This document shows positions 1 through 5,727 of a stretch of 11,354 nucleotides of DNA, one piece after another. A program made the position numbers and the translations under genes. Position 1 is the stretch's first letter. Every line of letters begins with the position of its first letter. The DNA comes from JBOGZI01 sp050697275 (GTDB taxonomy: Bacteria > Actinomycetota > Thermoleophilia > Solirubrobacterales > 70-9): assembly GCA_050697275.1 (NCBI GenBank), contig JBOGZI010000206.1, forward strand, positions 1 to 11,354, given 5' to 3'. The notes beneath the pieces were generated by a model that made no database searches, was not told the DNA's origin, and worked only from the letters and a program-made list of their open reading frames with translations.

Positions 1-1422
1 ATGCAGGAGCGCGCAGAAGACGGCCGGCGGCCCCGCCTCGGGACCCGCGTCGCCGGCGCCGGCGCTCGCCTCGGCGGCCGCCTCGAGGTCGAGAGCTGCG
101 ATCTGGGCATCGGTGAGCGCCAAACGGGCGCCCCAGAGCAATGCTTCGGGAGCCTGCTGGCTCTCGAGCTCGGAGACCCCGGCGCGGCAGTGCTCGACCG
201 CGGCATCGAAGTCCCCCGCCCCCATCGCCGCCCGGCCGGCGAGCAGCCGCAGCACCGGCCGGTCGCGCAGCTCGGCGGGAAGCTGGTCCAGCCAGCGCGT
301 CACCGTCTCCGGCGCGGTCGCTGCCATCGGGATGCCATGCGCCGCGATCGCGTCCGCCGCCGACTCGAACTCCTCGGCGGTGAGCCAGTGATCGATCGCC
401 TCCGCCGTACGGCCGCTCGAGGCGAGCGCGCCGGCAACCCGCAGGTGAAGCTCGGGTACTCCGGCCGGCTCGCTGCGCTCGGCCAGGTGGGTGCGCAGGA
501 ACTCGCGCAGCAGCGGGTGGAGCGCATAGGAGTCGCCGATGGACCGCACGAACACACCTGCCTCCTCGATCTCGGTCCGGAACGACTCCGGGAGGCCGAG
601 GGCGTCCTCGACGTCGGCGTCGAGCTCATCGACGATGCTCGCGGTCAGCAGCGCCTCCTTCAGCTCGGGCTCGAGGGAATCGAAGACCTCCTCGGCGAGG
701 TAACCGAAGATCGCCTCGCGGCCGCGTGCCGGGAGCTGCTCGGGGCCCGGCCCTGCCGCCGCTGCGAGAGCCACGCCCAAGGGCCACCCCTCGGTGGCCG
801 CGAACAACCCCTCGACCTCCTCGCCCGTCGGTTCCCCCCCGCGCAATAGATGTAGACAGGCGGCGCACTCCGCGGGTGAGAAGGCGAGGTCGGCAGGGCC
901 CAGCTCGCTGAGCCGGCCGGACGCCTTCAGCCTCGCAAGCTTGAGACCGAGGGGACGCCGAGAGCAGATTCCCACCCGAACCAGCTCGCGGCTGCCGGCG
1001 AGCATCGACTCGAGGACCGCTAGGGCCCCCGATCCCTCCAGTTGCTCCGCGTCGTCGATCGCGATCACGAGCGGCTCGACCAGCAGCCGCTCGAGGTCCT
1101 CGACCAGGCTGCGAGCGATCGCCTCCGCGTCCAGGGGCTCCAGCGCCCCGGCGAACCGCTCCGCGTAATCCTCCGCGACGCCGGGAAGCTCCGAGCGGAT
1201 CGCCTCCACCAGGCGCGCGACCAGCCTGCCCGGGTCACGGTCGGGCGAGGCGGCCCGAAGCCAGACGGCGGCGCCCTCTCTCCGTGCCAGCGCCTGCTCG
1301 AGGGCAATCGTCTTGCCGAAGCCGGCGTCAGCGATCAGGACCAGCGAGCCCCGCTCGAGGCTGTCCACCAGCCGCCCGGTGAGCTCCGGGCGCTCGATCC
1401 GCGTCTGGGTGGCCTCGATCAT
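1..1422 (-). CDS. MalT-type STAND ATPase transcriptional regulator, partial (C-terminus beyond left edge)
   Basis: The reverse strand is open for 474 codons from an ATG at 1422 to base 1 without a stop, so the gene runs off the left edge. Visible motifs are a Walker A (DAGFGKT, residues 32-38), a Walker B (LVIAIDD, 118-124), a sensor-like CSRRPLGLKLARL (153-165), the TEGWP motif (210-214) and HPLLREFL (302-309). This order is typical of the NTPase and winged-helix portion of MalT/LuxR-family STAND regulators. The remainder is alpha-helical and Ala-rich, as expected for the start of a TPR-like sensor. Family knowledge says such proteins bind an inducer, exchange ADP for ATP, oligomerise and activate transcription through a C-terminal HTH, which is not in view. 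The ATG has no clear Shine-Dalgarno (SD) sequence and the frame stays open upstream with a TTG near 1498, so the true start is uncertain. It is divergent from the methyltransferase at 1575. Its ligand cannot be inferred. Confidence 0.87.
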   Translation of the reverse strand, partial: MIEATQTRIERPELTGRLVDSLERGSLVLIADAGFGKTIALEQALARREGAAVWLRAASPDRDPGRLVARLVEAIRSELPGVAEDYAERFAGALEPLDAEAIARSLVEDLERLLVEPLVIAIDDAEQLEGSGALAVLESMLAGSRELVRVGICSRRPLGLKLARLKASGRLSELGPADLAFSPAECAACLHLLRGGEPTGEEVEGLFAATEGWPLGVALAAAAGPGPEQLPARGREAIFGYLAEEVFDSLEPELKEALLTASIVDELDADVEDALGLPESFRTEIEEAGVFVRSIGDSYALHPLLREFLRTHLAERSEPAGVPELHLRVAGALASSGRTAEAIDHWLTAEEFESAADAIAAHGIPMAATAPETVTRWLDQLPAELRDRPVLRLLAGRAAMGAGDFDAAVEHCRAGVSELESQQAPEALLWGARLALTDAQIAALDLEAAAEASAGAGDAGPEAGPPAVFCALLH

Positions 1423-1574
1423 TCCCTGTGCTGGCGCGCCGAAGCGCCGCCGCGCCTCCCCTCCGCTGAGTCTCTCGGATGCGCCAGGGCTACGCAAGCC
1501 GCTTGTGCGACGCGGACTCGCCCTGAGCGAGCCTTCCTGCCGCGGCTGGACAAGTCCGAGATTAGGATGGGCTC
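1423..1574. promoter_or_regulatory. divergent intergenic region with short palindrome
   Basis: This 152-base gap separates the minus-strand STAND regulator from the plus-strand methyltransferase, so it should hold at least the methyltransferase promoter. A small palindrome, GGACAAGTCC, lies at 1548-1557. The sequence AGGA (1564-1567) sits 7 bases before the GTG at 1575 and is a good ribosome binding site. I could not find a convincing -35/-10 pair. The reverse frame of the regulator stays open through much of the gap, so part of it could be coding if that gene starts further upstream. Confidence 0.4.
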
Positions 1575-2222
1575 GTGATCGCGGTCACGAAGAGCGAGAC
1601 CGATCGGGTCCGTGAGGTCCAGGACAAGCACGCGGCCGGGTATGACCGCCAGATGGGATTCTGGGAGAAGGTCCTGTTCGGCGGGGGACGCGATTGGGCC
1701 TGCTCTCAGGTGCAGGGCGACGTCCTCGAGGTCGCGATCGGCAGCGGCCGGAACCTGCCCCATTACCGCCCCGACGTACGGCTCACCGGGGTCGAGTTGA
1801 GTCCCGAGATGCTCGCGATCGCCCGCGAGCGGGCGCAGGAGCTGCACCGCGACGTTGATATGCGCCTTGGGGATGCTCAGGCTCTCGAGTTCGAGGACGA
1901 GAGCTTCGACACCGTGATCGTCACGTTTGCCCTCTGCACGATTCCTGATGACCGCAAGGCCGTGGCGGAGGCCCGGCGCGTGCTCCGGCCCGGCGGGCGC
2001 CTCGTTCTGCTGGAGCACGTGCGCAGCCCGTCATTGCCGGTGCGAGCGGTCCAGCGCGCACTCGACCCGTTGGCGGTGCGGTTCGAGGCCGATCATCTCG
2101 TTCGCGAGCCACTGGACTATCTGACCGACGAGGGCTTCGAGGTCGAGAGCGTCGAGCGCTCGAAATGGGGAATCGTGGAACGAGTCCTCGCGCGGAAGCG
2201 CAGCCGGGGCCAAGGCGATTGA
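1575..2222 (+). CDS. class I SAM-dependent methyltransferase, METTL7-like
   Basis: This 215-residue Rossmann-fold methyltransferase starts at a GTG preceded by AGGA with 7-base spacing. SAM-binding motif I is VLEVAIGSGRNLPHY (50-64), the post-I acidic strand is LTGVELS (70-76), motif II is FDTVIVTFALCTIPD (111-125) and motif III is VLRPGGRLVLLEHV (136-149). The C-terminal part carries LDPL, then DHLVRE (173-178) and a final beta strand. By recall, this order (an ALC-type motif II, EHV, LDP, a short xLxRE segment) resembles mammalian METTL7/TMT1 proteins, which are reported to methylate alkyl thiols and hydrogen sulfide. A membrane-lipid or quinone methyltransferase is the main alternative. 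The substrate is therefore inferred from resemblance and from the sulfur genes 3-4 kb away. It is followed by two mini membrane proteins, the first overlapping its stop by 4 bases. Confidence 0.88.
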   Translation: MIAVTKSETDRVREVQDKHAAGYDRQMGFWEKVLFGGGRDWACSQVQGDVLEVAIGSGRNLPHYRPDVRLTGVELSPEMLAIARERAQELHRDVDMRLGDAQALEFEDESFDTVIVTFALCTIPDDRKAVAEARRVLRPGGRLVLLEHVRSPSLPVRAVQRALDPLAVRFEADHLVREPLDYLTDEGFEVESVERSKWGIVERVLARKRSRGQGD

Positions 2223-2344
2223 CGGACACAACGAGAGGCCGCCTCCAGCTTCTGCTGTTCGGGGTGACCCAGGTCGCGATGGTTACCGGGGCGGTGCTCG
2301 CCAGCTTTGGCGCCCGCGGCCACGGACACCCGATGACTGCCTGA
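2219..2344 (+). CDS. small single-span membrane protein, 41 aa, coupled to methyltransferase
   Basis: A TTG at 2219 shares bases with the TGA of the preceding methyltransferase (TTGA overlap) and opens a 41-residue frame. The predicted peptide has a polar, basic N-terminus (TDTTRGR), then one hydrophobic segment at about residues 9-31 (LQLLLFGVTQVAM onward), and ends in RGHGHPMTA, with two His and a Met near the C-terminus. The arrangement fits a single-pass membrane protein, and the 4-base overlap suggests translational coupling. The upstream AAGG is weak and close. An internal ATG at 2279 would give only 21 residues. No family is recognised. The evidence is the overlap, the clean hydrophobic profile and the absence of any better gene here. 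Confidence 0.5.
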   Translation: MTDTTRGRLQLLLFGVTQVAMVTGAVLASFGARGHGHPMTA

Positions 2345-2362
2345 CGAGGCGCGCGGGTATTG

Positions 2363-2367
2363 AAGGA
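2363..2367 (+). promoter_or_regulatory. ribosome binding site for the Met-rich mini-protein
   Basis: AAGGA lies six bases before the ATG at 2374. In a window where many genes have weak or no Shine-Dalgarno sequence, this well-placed site is a main argument that the 41-codon frame is translated. The adjacent ATG at 2377 would have 9-base spacing, so either Met could be used. Confidence 0.6.
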
Positions 2368-2373
2368 ACACCA

Positions 2374-2499
2374 ATGATGGAGCTGTCGACAGTCCTGGTA
2401 GCCGCGATGGTCCTGATGATGGTCGTGGTATGCGGCGGCATGATGGTGGGCATGGTCTGGGCGATGGTGCGGCGCCGCAGGAATCAGGATGGCGAGTAG
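2374..2499 (+). CDS. Met-rich single-span membrane mini-protein, 41 aa
   Basis: The frame starts with two ATG codons behind a good AAGGA and ends in TAG. The peptide is a short polar start (MMELST), one hydrophobic helix at about residues 7-32, then RRRRNQDGE, whose four arginines predict a cytoplasmic C-terminus. Nine of 41 residues are Met (1, 2, 12, 15, 16, 23, 24, 27, 31) and there is one Cys (20). On an ideal helix, residues 12, 16, 20, 23, 24, 27 and 31 lie within about 120 degrees of arc. Thioether and thiolate ligands of this kind bind Cu(I) in known proteins, and csoR/copA are in the same window, so copper binding is a reasonable inference. Third codon positions are almost all G or C, as in real genes here. 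It overlaps the convergent gene at 2484 by 16 bases. I know no named family for it. Confidence 0.62.
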   Translation: MMELSTVLVAAMVLMMVVVCGGMMVGMVWAMVRRRRNQDGE

Positions 2500-2888
2500 C
2501 GCTGGCTGCGAGTTGCCAGCACGAGGAGCCAGATCAGCGCGCCCGTTGCGAGGGTGAGCGCGACAAGCTCGAGTACCCCGACATACCTGGGGTCCGCGTC
2601 GCCGAGATCGACCAGGTGGCTGAGCGCGTGCAGGCCGAACTGAAGCGCCGCCACGAGGAGCGCCGGAACCCTCCAGGATCGCCAGCGCACGGAGAGCAGA
2701 AGCAGAAGACCCGCCGCTGCCTGGAAAGCGGCCACATCGTGGATGTAGTGGTCGTTGCGGGGACCGAAGCGTCCCAGCTCGTCGAAAAAGGTCCCGGGCG
2801 CCACCACCCCGAAGAGCGAGATGCCGAGCAGGTAGAGGCCGAACGCCACCACGCCCGCCGTCACGACGCCATGCTTCCCGGAGCTCAT
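2484..2888 (-). CDS. four-span integral membrane protein (DUF4345/DoxX-like)
   Basis: This is a 134-residue protein with four hydrophobic segments at about 10-32, 52-68, 73-93 and 103-126. Polar signatures between them are FFDELGRFGPRNDHYIHD (34-51) and HALSHLVDLGDADPRY (87-102). The His, Asp and Asn residues around the loops are the type conserved in small DoxX-like or DUF4345-like membrane proteins. No enzymatic role can be assigned. It starts at ATG 2888 with no SD sequence at normal distance, suggesting a very short or absent leader. It is divergent from the hydrolase-like gene, with only 26 bases between start codons, and its 3' end overlaps the convergent Met-rich mini-gene by 16 bases. 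The family call comes from recall of the architecture and is tentative. The membrane topology is clear. Confidence 0.78.
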   Translation of the reverse strand: MSSGKHGVVTAGVVAFGLYLLGISLFGVVAPGTFFDELGRFGPRNDHYIHDVAAFQAAAGLLLLLSVRWRSWRVPALLVAALQFGLHALSHLVDLGDADPRYVGVLELVALTLATGALIWLLVLATRSQRYSPS

Positions 2889-2914
2889 CTCGCGGGTTAT
2901 GGCACAGTCCTCCC
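2889..2914. promoter_or_regulatory. 26-base divergent promoter gap
   Basis: Only 26 bases separate the two divergent start codons, so the promoter elements for both genes must lie within it or overlap the opposing coding regions. TTATGG (2899-2904 area) is a weak -10 candidate on the plus strand. Neither gene has a correctly spaced SD, which fits short-leader or leaderless transcripts. Confidence 0.3.
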
Positions 2915-3643
2915 GTGAGCGCGCCCCGCCTCCTGCTGGTCCCCGAGTTCACGGAGGTCGAATGGGCGCCGATCAGGCCGTTGCTCGAGGAGTGGGCCGA
3001 GGTCGCCTCCTACGATCCGCCGGGGGTGGGAGACGAGCCCGAGTCCGAGACCTTCGATCGCGCCGCGATCGCGAAGAGAGGACTCGAGGAGCTGGACCGC
3101 CGCGGATGGGAGCGCTGCTTCGTGGCCAGCGACAGCTGGGGCATCGCCAGCGCCGCCGCGCTTGCCGTCTCGCGGCCTGAGGCCGTCGAGGGGCTGGCCC
3201 TGGGACACGCGAAGCTCTCGTTCAGTCGCAAGGGACCGCGCGCCGCGATCAACGCCGGCGTCTACGAGGCGATGGCCGAGCTGGTCGAGAAGGACCACGA
3301 GCAGTTCCTCCGCCACGGGATGGTGCAGGCGACTGGCGGCTCGGTCGACGAGGCGCAGGCCGAGCGGGTCATCGAGCGCTTCCCCCGAGAGTTGATCCAA
3401 CGCGGGTTCGAGATGATCACCCGCGACGACGTGGACATCGGCGAGCTGCTCGCGCAGCTCGACTGCCCGCTCCTCTTCGCGAAGCACGAGGGCTGCCTCG
3501 GCAGCACCGAGGAGGGTTTCGAGGACGCAGTCGCCGCGTTCCCGAGGGCCAAGACGATCTCGGTCACCGATGCGCCCCTCACCAGCGAGGCCTTCGCCAA
3601 GGCGCTGCGTGTGTTCTGCGAGCAGGCTCTCGCCGCAGATTGA
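2915..3643 (+). CDS. alpha/beta-hydrolase-fold protein, possibly non-hydrolytic
   Basis: The 242-residue protein begins at GTG with RLLLVPEF (first beta strand and oxyanion region) and YDPPGVGDEPE (33-42), the loop that usually follows strand 4. It has a nucleophile-elbow-like ASDSWG (71-76) with Ser74 where the family's Sm-x-S-x-G serine sits. A helical cap region (about 105-170) and the late strand CPLLFAKHEG (184-193) follow. In active members a His occurs after the final strand, in a segment of the type PDAGHF. Here the matching stretch is SVTDAPLTSEAF (216-227), with no His. His191 is the only nearby candidate and is misplaced. The fold is well supported but hydrolase activity is doubtful. 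It is divergent from the membrane protein at 2888 and convergent with the MFS gene. Confidence 0.8.
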   Translation: MSAPRLLLVPEFTEVEWAPIRPLLEEWAEVASYDPPGVGDEPESETFDRAAIAKRGLEELDRRGWERCFVASDSWGIASAAALAVSRPEAVEGLALGHAKLSFSRKGPRAAINAGVYEAMAELVEKDHEQFLRHGMVQATGGSVDEAQAERVIERFPRELIQRGFEMITRDDVDIGELLAQLDCPLLFAKHEGCLGSTEEGFEDAVAAFPRAKTISVTDAPLTSEAFAKALRVFCEQALAAD

Positions 3644-3663
3644 CTGCTGCTGCTCCTCCGACA

Positions 3664-3679
3664 TCGCAAGCTCCTGCGA
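3664..3679. terminator. weak hairpin between convergent genes
   Basis: TCGCA and TGCGA (3664-3668 and 3675-3679) form a 5-bp stem with a 6-base loop in the 44-base gap between the convergent stops of the hydrolase-like gene (3643) and the MFS gene (3688). There is no T-tract, so a terminator role is only suggested by position. Confidence 0.25.
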
Positions 3680-3687
3680 GGCTCGGG

Positions 3688-4920
3688 CTAGCGCGGGCGT
3701 CCGGGCATATCGAAGGCCACCCATCCCCCGGACACAGCCGTGAGCGCGGCGATGTACGCGATCGCGCCGCTGAAGCCGATCGCATCGGCGAGCAAGCCGG
3801 CGGTCAGGCCGCCGATCACATAGCCCATGTCGCGCCAGAAGCGGTAGACGCCGACCGTGGGGGCCCGCGCGACCGGACTGACCGAGTCGGAGATGGCCGC
3901 GATCAGCGTCGGGTAGACCAGGGCCGTGCCGGCCCCGAGGCCGACGGCCGCGATCGCCGCGAGGCCGACCGCGCCGCCGGATGCGGCCAGCAGCGCCAGG
4001 GCCAGCGCCTGGAGCAGCATCCCGGCCACGATCAGCGGCTTTCGACCCAGGGTGTCCGACCAGTGGCCGGCGCCGATCTGGCCGATGCCCCAGACCGCGG
4101 GGTACAGGCCCGCGACCAGCCCGATCTCCCCAAGGCCGGCGCCCTCGCGGGCCAGGAAGAGCGGTACGAGGCCCCACACGAGCGCGTCATTCAGGTTGTT
4201 GACGAGGCCCGCCTGCGAACAGGACCGCAGCGCGGGCTCCCGATACGAGGCGGCCGGAAAGACAGTCCGCATGGAAGGCTCGGCCTGCTCTCGGTCGTGA
4301 TCACGGGCCTGCTCGAGGGCGACGTGCGAGGCGGTGTCGCGAACCAGGAAGAGGGAGATCAGGAGCCCAGCCACCGCAACCCCCGCCCCACCGGCCACGA
4401 GCACGTCGCGGGCGACGAAATCGCTCGCCAGCCAGCCGCTTAGGGCCGCGGCGGCGGCGACCCCACCGTATCCCGCGGACTCGTTCAGCCCCAGCGCCAG
4501 CCCTCTGCGCCTGGGCCCGACGAGATCGATCTTCATCACCACCGTCATCGACCAGGCCAAGCCCTGGTTCACACCGAGGAACGCGTTGGCGAGCACGATC
4601 CAGGCCCAGCTCGGTGCGAGGCCGACGAGCAGCGGCACCGGCAGCGCCAGGATCCAGCCCAGGATCAGCAGTCGCTTGCGCCCGGCCCGAGCGGCCAGAG
4701 CCCCCGCCCCCAGGTTGGTCAGGGACTTGGCGAGGCCGAAGGCGACGATGAACGACAGGACCGCCGCGCTCGAGCCCAGTCCGAACTCGCTCTCGCCGAT
4801 CAGCGGGAGGGTCGAGCGCTCCAGCCCGACCATCGCGCCGACCAGCGCGTTGAGGACTACGAGGAGCGAGAACTGCGGGAGGTTCTCTCGGAGCCCCAGC
4901 TCGACACGGCGCTGGGTCAA
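3688..4920 (-). CDS. MFS transporter, 12 spans, partner of persulfide-dioxygenase-like enzyme
   Basis: This is a 410-residue major facilitator with two six-helix halves. The conserved loop-2/3 motif A appears twice, as GALAARAGRKRLL (73-85) in the N half and GHWSDTLGRKPL (285-296) in the C half. A charged central loop runs from about 195 to 228 (RDHDREQAEP). VGVYRFWRDMGYVIGG (357-371) is a distinctive conserved stretch. The chosen start is TTG at 4920, which shares four bases (TTGA) with the stop of the upstream metallo-hydrolase gene. No in-frame ATG or GTG occurs before residue 30, inside the first span. The frame stays open far upstream, but there it lies antisense in shifted frame to the hydrolase and is not real. 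The tight coupling suggests it moves a substrate or product of the dioxygenase, perhaps an oxidised sulfur anion, but no residue identifies the substrate. Confidence 0.9.
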   Translation of the reverse strand: MTQRRVELGLRENLPQFSLLVVLNALVGAMVGLERSTLPLIGESEFGLGSSAAVLSFIVAFGLAKSLTNLGAGALAARAGRKRLLILGWILALPVPLLVGLAPSWAWIVLANAFLGVNQGLAWSMTVVMKIDLVGPRRRGLALGLNESAGYGGVAAAAALSGWLASDFVARDVLVAGGAGVAVAGLLISLFLVRDTASHVALEQARDHDREQAEPSMRTVFPAASYREPALRSCSQAGLVNNLNDALVWGLVPLFLAREGAGLGEIGLVAGLYPAVWGIGQIGAGHWSDTLGRKPLIVAGMLLQALALALLAASGGAVGLAAIAAVGLGAGTALVYPTLIAAISDSVSPVARAPTVGVYRFWRDMGYVIGGLTAGLLADAIGFSGAIAYIAALTAVSGGWVAFDMPGRPR

Positions 4921-5681
4921 GCAGCGGCGGCCTGGCGGCGACCCGTGCGGTTGGCCGCGATGATCTCGGCCTGCCGCTCCGGCGCCGGCGGAATGTCCTC
5001 GACCAGGGCGGCGGCGAACTCGTCCTCGGAGCCGTAGCGGAGCGCGCGGTTGTTGCGGCGCTCGAACCCGATCGTCGAGGCCGGGTTCCCCGAGAGCCCG
5101 CGGCCGCAGACCGAGCCCGAGTAGTGACCCGGATAGAGGAGCAGGTGATCGGGAAGCGCCAGCAGCCGCTCGGTCAGGGAGCGGTAGAGCGTCCTGGCCA
5201 TCTCCTCGACCGTCTGATCGCCACCCGAGTGGAGGTCGGGTCGGCCGGCGTCTCCGACGAGCAGAGCGTCGCCGGTCAGGACCATCCACGGCTGATCACC
5301 ACGACGGTGGTCGGTGAGCACGTAGGCGTGGTGGGCGCCAGCGTGGCCAGGAGTCGCCAGCGCCTCGATCTCGGTGTTGCCGAGCTTGACGATCTCGCCA
5401 TCCGCGAGCTCGGTGTGCTCGAACTCGACCCCGGCGCCCTCGGGGAGGTAGGCGGTCGCGCCGGTGCGCGCGACCAGCTCGGGCAGGCCCGAGACGTGGT
5501 CGGCCTGGACGTGGGTCTCCAGGACCGCGGCGATCCGCGAGCCCTGGGCCTCGGCGGCCCTGATGTAGTCATCGACGAGGTCCACGTGGGGATCGACGAC
5601 GGCGAGCTCGCCCGCCGTGTTGCACCCGAACAGATAGGAGGCGCAGGCGGTGTCGTCGTTGAGGAGCTGGCGGAAGAACAT
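4917..5681 (-). CDS. MBL-fold metallo-hydrolase, persulfide-dioxygenase (ETHE1)-like
   Basis: This 254-residue enzyme belongs to the metallo-beta-lactamase fold. Visible elements are SYLFGC (15-20), VVDPHVD (28-34), ETHVQADHVSG (55-65), TPGHAGAHHAYV (110-121), TGDALLVGDAGRPDLH (136-151), YPGHYSGSVCGRG (183-195) and STIGFERRNNRAL (202-214). The GRPDL and STIGFERRNN-type signatures are those of ETHE1-like persulfide dioxygenases, which oxidise glutathione persulfide or equivalent to sulfite with a mononuclear iron. In ETHE1 the iron ligands are the first His of the THxHxDH motif, a later His and the TGD Asp. Here these correspond to His57, His113 and Asp138, all present. The second motif His is Gln59. 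The gene is divergent from the ArsR-rhodanese regulator and coupled to the MFS gene. In an actinobacterium the persulfide donor would likely be mycothiol- or free-sulfur-derived. Confidence 0.9.
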   Translation of the reverse strand: MFFRQLLNDDTACASYLFGCNTAGELAVVDPHVDLVDDYIRAAEAQGSRIAAVLETHVQADHVSGLPELVARTGATAYLPEGAGVEFEHTELADGEIVKLGNTEIEALATPGHAGAHHAYVLTDHRRGDQPWMVLTGDALLVGDAGRPDLHSGGDQTVEEMARTLYRSLTERLLALPDHLLLYPGHYSGSVCGRGLSGNPASTIGFERRNNRALRYGSEDEFAAALVEDIPPAPERQAEIIAANRTGRRQAAAA

Positions 5682-5689
5682 CTAGGGCA

Positions 5690-5706
5690 CTTGACAAGTT
5701 ATCAAG
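5690..5706. promoter_or_regulatory. candidate operator 1: CTTGA-N7-TCAAG inverted repeat
   Basis: CTTGA (5690-5694) and TCAAG (5702-5706) form a perfect inverted repeat. It overlaps a second, ACTTG-A-CAAGT (5689-5699), and the TTGACA -35 of the regulator gene. A repressor dimer here would block the -35 and probably also the divergent metallo-hydrolase promoter. The ArsR-rhodanese product is the obvious candidate ligand. This is inferred from position and symmetry. Confidence 0.5.
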
Positions 5707-5719
5707 ACTTCTATTGAAT
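5691..5719 (+). promoter_or_regulatory. promoter for the ArsR-rhodanese gene
   Basis: A perfect TTGACA (5691-5696) is followed after 17 bases by TTGAAT (5714-5719), which matches four of six -10 positions. Transcription would begin about 5726, two bases before the ATG at 5728, so the message would be essentially leaderless. The lack of any SD sequence before the ATG agrees. The gap is strikingly AT-rich compared with the surrounding genes. Confidence 0.6.
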
Positions 5720-5726
5720 AGCAATA
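5712..5726. promoter_or_regulatory. candidate operator 2: TATTG-N5-CAATA inverted repeat
   Basis: TATTG (5712-5716) and CAATA (5722-5726) are perfect arms around AATAG. The repeat covers the -10 and likely transcription start of the regulator gene. An AT-rich palindrome over the core promoter is where ArsR-family repressors usually bind. Whether this or the repeat at 5690-5706 is the true site, or both, cannot be decided from sequence alone. Confidence 0.45.
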
Positions 5727-5727
5727 T

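Noticed and set aside
1..849. A long plus-strand open frame at the left edge.
   Set aside because: It lies opposite the STAND ATPase, whose minus-strand translation shows Walker A, Walker B, TEGWP and HPLLREFL. The plus product has no recognisable domain and is Arg/Gly/Ala-rich noise of GC-rich DNA.
2374..2499. A His-rich reading (HHRPDHAHHH..., HDHHQDH) on the minus strand that looks like a metal-binding tail.
   Set aside because: It is the complement of the ATG-rich mini-gene (ATG reads as CAT, His). The minus frame has no SD-linked start nearby and runs antisense to other genes, while the plus frame has SD, start, hydrophobic helix and stop.
4921..5289. A 123-codon N-terminal extension of the MFS frame.
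   Set aside because: It is a shifted-frame reading of the metallo-hydrolase gene on the same strand, Arg/Pro-rich and without membrane character. The TTG at 4920 fits the 4-base coupling.
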